From an uncultured Porphyromonas sp. (lineage in GTDB: Bacteria > Bacteroidota > Bacteroidia > Bacteroidales > Porphyromonadaceae), in assembly GCA_900554935.1 (NCBI GenBank), contig USJF01000057.1, positions 1-7,830 of the forward strand: a stretch of 7,830 nt of DNA, read 5' to 3'. This document shows positions 1 through 5,401 of the stretch, piece after piece. The notes under the pieces are model-generated. The model saw nothing but the letters and a program-made list of their open reading frames with translations, was not told the DNA's origin and did no database searches. Each line of letters begins with the position of its first letter. Within the stretch, counting starts at the first letter, position 1. A program made the translations under genes and the position numbers.

Positions 1-7
1 CTGAGTG

Positions 8-25
8 GCACCCTTCGGGTGCTTT
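8..25 (+). terminator. Probable intrinsic terminator hairpin of an upstream gene
   Basis: The sequence shows a perfect 6-bp GC-rich stem, GCACCC (8-13) and GGGTGC (17-22), closed by a TTC triloop. It is followed by only three Ts and then a mixed T-rich stretch. The stem is strong but the T tract is short, so this may be an imperfect Rho-independent terminator for a gene ending left of the window. The hairpin is nearly symmetrical and could also act for a minus-strand transcript, so the strand is an assumption. Confidence 0.45.
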
Positions 26-74
26 GATGAATTTAAGTTGTTTATGTTGTACACAGCATGAGGTACAAGACTTT

Positions 75-94
75 TTCTAATGCGTAACCCCTGA
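75..94. repeat. 20-bp direct repeat, copy 1
   Basis: Core ttctaatgcgtaacc followed by c-ctga. It matches copy 2 at 19 of 20 positions, the only difference being C at 91 - 1 (position 90) against A at 173. The start-to-start distance is 83 bp and the intervening DNA is 63 bp. The match ends sharply on both sides, apart from a shared T-rich approach. Function unknown. Confidence 0.75.
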
Positions 95-157
95 TTCTCT
101 AAAAAGGCAGCACTTAAAGACATATATTCAATCAAATCTCATGCCTATTGATGATAC

Positions 158-177
158 TTCTAATGCGTAACCACTGA
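158..177. repeat. 20-bp direct repeat, copy 2
   Basis: Core ttctaatgcgtaacc followed by a-ctga; 19 of 20 positions match copy 1. This copy ends about 40 bp upstream of the -7 promoter element of the asparaginase gene, so it could be an operator. It could equally be part of an unrelated dispersed repeat. Two copies with a 63-bp interval do not make a CRISPR array. Confidence 0.75.
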
Positions 178-217
178 GATACTGATGGGACTATCATCTC
201 CAATTGATTTATTTTAG

Positions 218-225
218 TAAGTTTG
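218..225 (+). promoter_or_regulatory. Predicted -7 promoter element for the asparaginase/hydrolase pair
   Basis: TAAGTTTG fits the Bacteroidota -7 consensus TAnnTTTG exactly. Transcription would be expected to begin a few bases downstream, at about 230-234, leaving a leader of about 25 nt before the ATG at 256. The -33 half is weak: the nearest TTG (204-206) is only 11 nt upstream, too close for the usual spacing of about 18-20 nt. A promoter is therefore likely but not certain. Confidence 0.5.
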
Positions 226-255
226 TCATCAGAAAAACAAATACTACTACTACTT

Positions 256-1314
256 ATGACAATCAAGACCACAACCCCATCCAGCAATGGAATCAAAGTG
301 CTCCTAATCTATACAGGAGGCACGATAGGTATGCTAGAGAACCCCGTTACTAAAGGCCTAGAAGTCTGCGACTTTGCCTATGTAGCGGAGCATGTACAAG
401 AGATTAGTCAGCTCCCCTTCGGAATTGACACCCTCACCTTTGAGCCCCCTTGCGACTCTAGTGATGCAGGGACAGAGCTATGGGTAGAGATTGCCGAGAT
501 GGTGACCAAGTACTACGATGCCTACGATGGTTTTGTGGTGCTTCACGGCACCGATACTATGGCCTACACAGCTTCTGGGCTCAGCTTTATGTTTGAGAAT
601 CTAGGTAAACCGATCATTCTTACCGGTTCGCAAGTACCCATTGGCAAGCTCCGCACCGATGGTAAGGAGAATTTGCTCACCGCCTTAGAGGTGGCAGCGA
701 GCAAGGATAGCGAGGGTAGGGCAGCGGTCAATGAGGTTTGCATCCTATTTAATAACAGCCTTATCCGAGGTAATAGAGCCACCAAGGTAAGCGCAGACCA
801 ATTTAATGCCTTTCAATCTCCTAATTACCATAATCTGGCGGAGATAGGGATTGATATTGACTTCTGCCATCTCACCATGTTGCCCCATCCTACTGGACCG
901 CTTACCACTCATACTAAGTTGGATACCAATGTGCTTCTCCTCAAGCTTTTCCCAGGGCTTTCGCCCGAGGTGATCAATGCTTGCTTCAATGCACCAGGGC
1001 TGCGAGGGATTGTGCTCGAGACGTTTGGTAGTGGCAATGCTCCCTCCAATGAGCACTTTATGAAGGTAGTAAGGGATGCTGTGGCTAGAGGGCTGGTGAT
1101 AGTCAATGTGACCCAATGCCCTCAAGGAAAGGTGCAGATGAAGCGGTATGAGACGGGCCGGACGCTCCTTAGTGCCGGTGTGCTTAGTGGCTATGATATG
1201 ACCGCGGAGGCAGCGGTAGCAAAGCTGATGTACCTGCTCGGATTGCTAGATAATAGTGACGAGGTGAAGCACTATATGGGAGTGAATCTGAGGGGAGAGT
1301 TTTCGGCGAGCTAA
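256..1314 (+). CDS. ansA: Type I (cytoplasmic) L-asparaginase
   Basis: This enzyme hydrolyses L-asparagine to L-aspartate and ammonia. The 352-residue product carries both threonine motifs of the family: TGGTIG at residues 20-25 (nucleophile loop) and HGTDTM at 97-102 (second catalytic Thr with Asp100). The substrate-binding DSS lies at 67-69 and the catalytic lysine of RGNRATK is Lys177. Thr176 and Cys288 (in the TQC segment) align with the residues described as the allosteric asparagine site of E. coli AnsA, so allosteric control is plausible. There is no signal peptide, unlike periplasmic type II enzymes, and the length is close to E. coli AnsA (338). I chose ATG 256: the frame stays open upstream to a TTG at 223, but that codon lies inside the predicted -7 element, and an A-rich stretch precedes 256. 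The stop is 3 nt before the next gene, implying co-transcription. Family assignment is firm; allostery is inferred. Confidence 0.95.
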   Translation: MTIKTTTPSSNGIKVLLIYTGGTIGMLENPVTKGLEVCDFAYVAEHVQEISQLPFGIDTLTFEPPCDSSDAGTELWVEIAEMVTKYYDAYDGFVVLHGTDTMAYTASGLSFMFENLGKPIILTGSQVPIGKLRTDGKENLLTALEVAASKDSEGRAAVNEVCILFNNSLIRGNRATKVSADQFNAFQSPNYHNLAEIGIDIDFCHLTMLPHPTGPLTTHTKLDTNVLLLKLFPGLSPEVINACFNAPGLRGIVLETFGSGNAPSNEHFMKVVRDAVARGLVIVNVTQCPQGKVQMKRYETGRTLLSAGVLSGYDMTAEAAVAKLMYLLGLLDNSDEVKHYMGVNLRGEFSAS

Positions 1315-1317
1315 AGC

Positions 1318-2166
1318 ATGGAGCCTTCTGAAGAGCTACTAGGTCCGCTATTTCGCCAAGGAGGGCAGGAGCAAGGGCTTAGCTTTGTGAGCCTAAGCAG
1401 TGGAAGCTGTGGTAATTGTGGTCTCCTTACCTATGGCGATCACACGATTATTATAGATGCGGGGATCGGCATTCGGAAGTTTCAGAAGCACCTAGAGCAG
1501 TTGGCTATCAATCCCAAGCAGATACTTGGGATATTCATCACTCACGACCACAATGATCATACGCGTGCAGCAGCACGGTTGGCTCATAAGTTTCAATGGC
1601 CTATCTATGCCAGTCCGGCTGTGGTACGCTCGCTCCTTTACCACCGTATGGCTAGTGCCGAGCTATCGGCCTATATGAAGCGGATAGAGATTGGGGGAGA
1701 AGTGGAGCTAGGGGAGATGCGTGTACGCACCTTTGAGGTGCCACACGACGCTACGGAGAATGTAGGCTTTGCTATTGATACCCCAGTGGGGCGATTTACC
1801 TTTGTCACTGATATTGGTCAGGTGACGCCCACGATAGAGGCGGAGGTGGAGGTTGCCGATTTTCTTGTCTTCGAGAGTAATTACGATCGGGAAATGCTCC
1901 AGAATGGTAGCTACTCCTTTCAGCTCAAAGAGCGAATCACTAGTGGAATAGGGCACTTGAGTAATCTCGAGTCGGCCAGGGTGCTCTCGGAGCACGTCAG
2001 TGATCGCCTTCGTTTCTTGGCCCTCTGCCACCTCAGTGGCGAAAATAATACACCTGAGCTAGCGCTCAATACTCATCTCAATGCCCTCCAACATCGGGCG
2101 CTCAATGACCTACAAGTGGTGGTGCTCAAGCGTGGGGAGTGCTCCCCTATCTACCGCCTCGGCTGA
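1318..2166 (+). CDS. Metallo-beta-lactamase-fold hydrolase, YycJ/WalJ type
   Basis: The 282-residue protein is a metallo-beta-lactamase-fold hydrolase with all the expected metal ligands: H76, H78, D80 and H81 in the THDHNDH motif, H143 in VPHDA, D165 in FVTDIG and H238 in CHLSGENN. The SLSSGSCGNC segment (25-34), DAG (47-49), ESNYD (186-190) and the RIxSxxGHLSN segment (206-216) are typical of the YycJ/WalJ subfamily. In Gram-positive bacteria that subfamily is encoded with the WalRK two-component system and has been described as a 5'-3' DNA exonuclease affecting mismatch repair. No two-component genes lie here, so the substrate in this organism is unknown; single-stranded nucleic acid is a reasonable guess. 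About 20 residues precede the usual N-terminal strand. ATG 1318 is the only in-frame ATG before the conserved fold and sits 3 nt after the asparaginase stop. It is probably cytoplasmic, with no signal peptide or membrane segment. Confidence 0.9.
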   Translation: MEPSEELLGPLFRQGGQEQGLSFVSLSSGSCGNCGLLTYGDHTIIIDAGIGIRKFQKHLEQLAINPKQILGIFITHDHNDHTRAAARLAHKFQWPIYASPAVVRSLLYHRMASAELSAYMKRIEIGGEVELGEMRVRTFEVPHDATENVGFAIDTPVGRFTFVTDIGQVTPTIEAEVEVADFLVFESNYDREMLQNGSYSFQLKERITSGIGHLSNLESARVLSEHVSDRLRFLALCHLSGENNTPELALNTHLNALQHRALNDLQVVVLKRGECSPIYRLG

Positions 2167-2191
2167 CCTTTGCTATAGCTTTGCACTCTGG

Positions 2192-2221
2192 CACGTGGTC
2201 TCCCTTCTTGTGGCACATGTG
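2192..2221. promoter_or_regulatory. Paired short palindromes, possible operator
   Basis: Two nine-base near-copies, tggcacgtg (2189-2197) and tggcacatg (2211-2219), differ at one base and start 22 bp apart, close to two helical turns. Each covers a palindrome: CACGTG (2192-2197) and CACATGTG (2214-2221). They lie just upstream of the predicted promoter of the acyl-CoA ligase operon, where a dimeric regulator could bind. This is suggestive only; six- and eight-base palindromes arise often by chance. Confidence 0.25.
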
Positions 2222-2225
2222 TGAA

Positions 2226-2254
2226 TTGGGCTTCTTAGAATTTTGGTACCTTTG
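2226..2254 (+). promoter_or_regulatory. Predicted Bacteroidota promoter of the acyl-CoA ligase operon
   Basis: TTG at 2226-2228 (-33) and TACCTTTG at 2247-2254 (-7, exact match to TAnnTTTG) are separated by 18 nt, the expected arrangement for the Bacteroidota primary sigma factor. Transcription should start at about 2260, giving a leader of about 30 nt before ATG 2292. It is the best promoter in the window and would drive the five-gene operon. With no convincing terminator after the hydrolase gene, read-through from upstream could add to it. Confidence 0.65.
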
Positions 2255-2291
2255 TGATTGTAGGTTATACAACTTTTGATAATGAGATGAA

Positions 2292-4154
2292 ATGATGAGA
2301 CTTCCTGACCCTTTTTTACCGATAATAGATATCCCTAAAGCGTATACCCAGCAATATGCCAAGGAAACTTGTCTCCTTACTCGCAACCCGCTCTCTGGTA
2401 GCTGGGAGGAGATGACTTGGGCTCACTTTGGACGCTTTGTGGAGAGGATGGCGAAAGCGATGATACATACCGGTATTGAGCGTGGTGATCGTATTGCTAT
2501 CTTTTCGGAGAATAGCGAGATGTTTTTAGGAACTTATCTTGCTTCTTTCAAGGTGGGGAGTATAGCGATACCTTTCTATGCCTCGAGCTCTGCTTCTCAG
2601 GTGCGTATGATGCTGGAGCATAGTGAGACGCGTCTGCTCTTTGTGGGCGAGCAATCGCAGTATCTTGCGGCGGTAGAGGCGATGTCGGAGATGTCGCAGA
2701 AGGTGCAATTGGTGCTTTTGGATCGAGATATTGAGAGGACGGGAGAGGATAAGGAATCCATTTATCTGGATGATTACCTACGTATCGGTGATGAACTGGA
2801 GCTGGAGGGGGAGCTACAGCGAAGGCGAGAGCTATGGGAGATCGATGATACGGCACTCATATTATATACGAGTGGTACGAGCGGTGTGCCGAAGGGGGTT
2901 CAACTGACATTCCGCAATGTACAAATGACAATTACCCATCACGCTATAGAGATTCAAGAACTTAAGCCTGGGAAGATAAGTATGAACTTCTTGCCCCTAA
3001 CTCATATTTTTGAATTGATGTGGTGCATGCTTTGCCTCTCTATGAGGGTGAAGATTGCGATTAACCGTAACCCTAAGAAGATCCTACAAAGTCTGGCAGA
3101 GGTGCGTCCGCACTATATGTGTAATGTGCCCCGTTTTTGGGAGAAGGTCTATGTGGGTGTCTATGAGAAGATGCAGAGTTTCCCACCTCTTCTCAAGAAG
3201 ATTGCCGATGAATCGCTAAGGGTGAGTAGGAAGTATCACTTTGAATACCGTGCTAAGGGGCGGAAACCGCCTTTCTGGCTCAAGATGCAGTATAGCTTTT
3301 ACTCTATGATACTCCTGGATAGGGTGAAGAAGAAGGTTGGAGTGGAGCGAGGGCTCTTTTTCCCAACGGCTGGAGCTGCTTTGGCGGATAAGGTGCAGGC
3401 CTTTTTGCTCAGTATTGGGGTGCCCATTGTCTATGGGTATGGCCTTACTGAGACGACAGCGACGGTTGCTTACTGCCATTCTGATGGATTTGAATTTGGC
3501 TCAATTGGCCGACCTCTAGGTGGTGTAGAGGTGAAAATAGACGAGCAGGCTGGAGGTGAGATTTTGGTGAAGGGCGATAACGTCACAAAGGGGTACTACA
3601 AGAATCCTGAAGCCAATGCGGTGGCCTTTACGAGTGATGGTTGGTTCCGTACGGGTGACCTCGGTTCGATGGATGCGGAGGGAAATCTCTTCTTTAAGGA
3701 GCGCGCAAAGGATCTCTTTAAGACGGCCAATGGTAAGTATATTGCACCGAATGTGATTGAGAATCTCCTCACGTCGGATGCGTTGATTGACCAAGCGGTG
3801 GTGATTGCCGATGGGCGTAGCTTTGTGAGTGCTTTGATCTACCCGGTTTGGGATATGGTGAAGGAGGAGCTGAGGAAGCGTGGGGTGGCGAATATCCCTG
3901 AGGCGCCTGAAGCTCTCTCTAAGATTCCTGAGACGCATGAACTTCTGCAGGAGAGGATTGATCAGCAGCTGTCGGAGCTGGCTTCGTTTGAGAAGGTGAA
4001 GAAGTTTTACCTGCTTACTGAACCGATGTCGATCGATAATGGGATGCTGACGAATAGCTTGAAGACGAAGCGACTGGTGGTGGAGAAGTATTATGAGGAT
4101 GCGATACGTGACCTCTACTCGTACCATCAATTGCCGGATCTTACTAAGTCATGA
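2292..4154 (+). CDS. Long-chain fatty acid--CoA ligase (AMP-forming)
   Basis: This enzyme activates a fatty acid with ATP to an acyl-adenylate and transfers it to coenzyme A, giving acyl-CoA, AMP and pyrophosphate. The 620-residue product has the adenylate-forming core motifs in order: YTSGTSGVPKG at 192-202 (ATP phosphate loop), LPLTHIFE at 234-241, YGYGLTET at 381-388, GWFRTGDLG at 450-458 (Asp456 binds the ATP ribose) and ERAKDLFKTANGKYI at 470-484. The C-terminal NGMLTNSLKTKR segment (583-594) supplies the expected catalytic Lys591. Length and motif wording fit the FAA1/FadD15-like group (COG1022), so I leave the symbol blank. It is probably cytoplasmic or peripheral at the membrane and would let exogenous or recycled fatty acids enter lipid metabolism. 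Two adjacent ATGs (2292, 2295) can serve as start; I take the first. The last 4 nt overlap the next gene (ATGA). Confidence 0.93.
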   Translation: MMRLPDPFLPIIDIPKAYTQQYAKETCLLTRNPLSGSWEEMTWAHFGRFVERMAKAMIHTGIERGDRIAIFSENSEMFLGTYLASFKVGSIAIPFYASSSASQVRMMLEHSETRLLFVGEQSQYLAAVEAMSEMSQKVQLVLLDRDIERTGEDKESIYLDDYLRIGDELELEGELQRRRELWEIDDTALILYTSGTSGVPKGVQLTFRNVQMTITHHAIEIQELKPGKISMNFLPLTHIFELMWCMLCLSMRVKIAINRNPKKILQSLAEVRPHYMCNVPRFWEKVYVGVYEKMQSFPPLLKKIADESLRVSRKYHFEYRAKGRKPPFWLKMQYSFYSMILLDRVKKKVGVERGLFFPTAGAALADKVQAFLLSIGVPIVYGYGLTETTATVAYCHSDGFEFGSIGRPLGGVEVKIDEQAGGEILVKGDNVTKGYYKNPEANAVAFTSDGWFRTGDLGSMDAEGNLFFKERAKDLFKTANGKYIAPNVIENLLTSDALIDQAVVIADGRSFVSALIYPVWDMVKEELRKRGVANIPEAPEALSKIPETHELLQERIDQQLSELASFEKVKKFYLLTEPMSIDNGMLTNSLKTKRLVVEKYYEDAIRDLYSYHQLPDLTKS

Positions 4155-4690
4155 GAAAGCTGAGGATAGAGGAGATGGGGCGTATTTCGCCTCAGGAATA
4201 TGCTAGGGCGGGGAAGCGTCCGATTGTGGTGGTTCTGGATAATATCCGAAGTATGCACAATGTGGGAGCGGTCTTTCGCACGGCGGATGCGCTGAGGTTG
4301 GAGGGACTTTATCTCTGTGGTATTACGGGTCAGCCTCCTCATGCTGAGATACATAAGAGTGCACTTGGTGCCGAGGAGGTGGTGGATTGGTGGTACTTTG
4401 ATAGGACGCAGGAGGCGATCAAGCTTTTACGTGAAAGGGGGTACACTATTTGGTCTCTGGAACAGGCGGAGGGCTCTGTAATGCTACCGAATCTGAAGGC
4501 ACATCTCGGCACTAGTCAGCCAATAGCTATTGTGCTCGGTAATGAGGTGGATGGTGTGGATCAGGAGGTGATAGATCTCTCGGATGGGGTGGTGGAGATA
4601 GAGCAATACGGTACGAAGCACTCTATGAATGTGAGTGTAGCGGGGGGAATTGTGATGTGGTATCTGAGTGAATTGAGGGAGATTGAGTAA
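4151..4690 (+). CDS. SpoU/TrmH-family RNA 2'-O-ribose methyltransferase
   Basis: This is predicted to be a SPOUT-class methyltransferase that uses S-adenosylmethionine to methylate a ribose 2'-OH in tRNA or rRNA. All three knot motifs are present: motif 1 around NIRSMHNVGAVFRTAD (31-46, with conserved Asn37 and Arg43), motif 2 LGNEVDGV (129-136, Glu132) and motif 3 GTKHSMNVSVA (154-164, Ser158 and Asn160). The segment HKSALGAEEVVDW (68-80) is also typical. The protein has only 179 residues: a short N-terminal tail and the knot domain, without the RNA-binding extension of RlmB-type enzymes. The target cannot be read from sequence, so I give no symbol. Motif 3 begins IEQ (150-152), where most relatives have a proline in the second position. 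Its ATG overlaps the ligase stop by 4 nt and its own stop abuts the ispD start. Confidence 0.88.
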   Translation: MRKLRIEEMGRISPQEYARAGKRPIVVVLDNIRSMHNVGAVFRTADALRLEGLYLCGITGQPPHAEIHKSALGAEEVVDWWYFDRTQEAIKLLRERGYTIWSLEQAEGSVMLPNLKAHLGTSQPIAIVLGNEVDGVDQEVIDLSDGVVEIEQYGTKHSMNVSVAGGIVMWYLSELREIE

Positions 4691-5401
4691 ATGGCAATGA
4701 AGGAGCTATCGGTGGTGGTGGTGGCAGGTGGTAGTGGCCGCAGGATGGGTTCGGAGCTACCTAAGCAGTATCTAATGCTTGGGGGAAAGCCGATCATTAT
4801 TTGGACGCTCCTTAATATATATAAGGCATCTCAGGGGTGGGTGGATAGCGAATTGATATTGGTCCGTCCGAAGGGGGATTGTGAGTATGTGGAGGGACTT
4901 TTGCGTAGTTACCTTCCGAGCTCGATTCATATAAAGATAGCAGATGGGGGTAGGGAGCGTGCGGATAGTGTGCAGAGTGGTTTGTCGCTCGCTACTGGAA
5001 GCTATGTGATGATTCACGATGGGGTACGTCCTTTTGTCGATAAGGCTCTTTTGCAGAGATTGTGGTTTGCTAGGGCTTCTCACGCAGTGATCCCTGCTAT
5101 TTTGCCGACTGACTCTATTCGCTTGGTTCAAAAGGATGGGGAAAATCATGCGATTGATCGGAGTACTGTGAGACTGGTACAGACGCCTCAACTATTTGAT
5201 ACTAAGTTGCTTAATGATTCTTACTCTGCTTTTAGAGAGCAGCCGGACCCTGGTTGTACGGATGATGCAAGTATTGTGGAGAGGTATTCTAGGATGAGGA
5301 CTGCTATAGTAGAGGGGGAGGAGAAGAATATCAAGCTCACTACTCCTAAGGATATAATCTTGGCGGAGTGGATTATGGCTGAGTGTGTGAATGATGAATG
5401 A
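4691..5401 (+). CDS. ispD: 2-C-methyl-D-erythritol 4-phosphate cytidylyltransferase
   Basis: IspD joins CTP to 2-C-methyl-D-erythritol 4-phosphate, giving CDP-methylerythritol and pyrophosphate, in the MEP route to isoprenoid precursors. At 236 residues it equals the E. coli enzyme. The CTP-binding loop is AGGSGRRM (12-19) followed by PKQ (24-26); Arg18 and Lys25 correspond to E. coli Arg20 and Lys27. Further family segments are DGGRERADSV (85-94), IHDGVRPF (108-115), Arg157, QTPQLFD (164-170), CTDDAS (189-194) and NIKLTTPKD (213-221, with Lys215 matching E. coli Lys213). ATG 4691 directly follows the previous stop with no gap. A GAGGGAG (4675-4681), 9 nt before it, resembles a ribosome binding site; ATG 4697 is a less likely alternative. 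No IspF domain is fused. The 3' end overlaps recG by 11 nt. Confidence 0.95.
   Translation: MAMKELSVVVVAGGSGRRMGSELPKQYLMLGGKPIIIWTLLNIYKASQGWVDSELILVRPKGDCEYVEGLLRSYLPSSIHIKIADGGRERADSVQSGLSLATGSYVMIHDGVRPFVDKALLQRLWFARASHAVIPAILPTDSIRLVQKDGENHAIDRSTVRLVQTPQLFDTKLLNDSYSAFREQPDPGCTDDASIVERYSRMRTAIVEGEEKNIKLTTPKDIILAEWIMAECVNDE

Larger units (their letters stand above)
28..217. other. Non-coding leader region upstream of the asparaginase gene
   Basis: This stretch is AT-rich compared with the genes that follow, and stops interrupt its frames. I find no convincing protein, tRNA or riboswitch. It contains a weak inverted repeat, TTGTAC (47-52) and GTACAA (63-68) around a 10-nt loop, followed 3 nt later by five Ts (72-76); this could be a second, weak terminator. 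It also contains both copies of the 20-bp direct repeat listed separately. It may be the eroded remains of a dispersed intergenic repeat, but that is inference. Confidence 0.4.

Noticed and set aside
75..177. CRISPR array or insertion-sequence ends
   Set aside because: Only two direct copies separated by 63 bp, no further units, no inverted terminal repeats and no transposase nearby.
745..1125. Minus-strand 126-residue open frame within the asparaginase gene
   Set aside because: It is antisense to a gene with all catalytic motifs intact, and has no recognisable features of its own.
2176..2183. TAGCTTTG, a second -7-like match after the hydrolase gene
   Set aside because: It fits TAnnTTTG but has no TTG at a suitable distance upstream, and the better promoter lies about 70 bp downstream.
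2147..2386. Minus-strand 79-residue open frame spanning the gap between the hydrolase and the ligase
   Set aside because: It overlaps the coding starts and ends of two solid genes and the predicted promoter, with no recognisable domain, so it is most likely a chance frame.
3516..4130. A 204-residue open frame on the minus strand
   Set aside because: It lies wholly inside the well-supported acyl-CoA ligase gene, is rich in Arg, His and Leu as expected of an antisense frame, and shows no domain motif.
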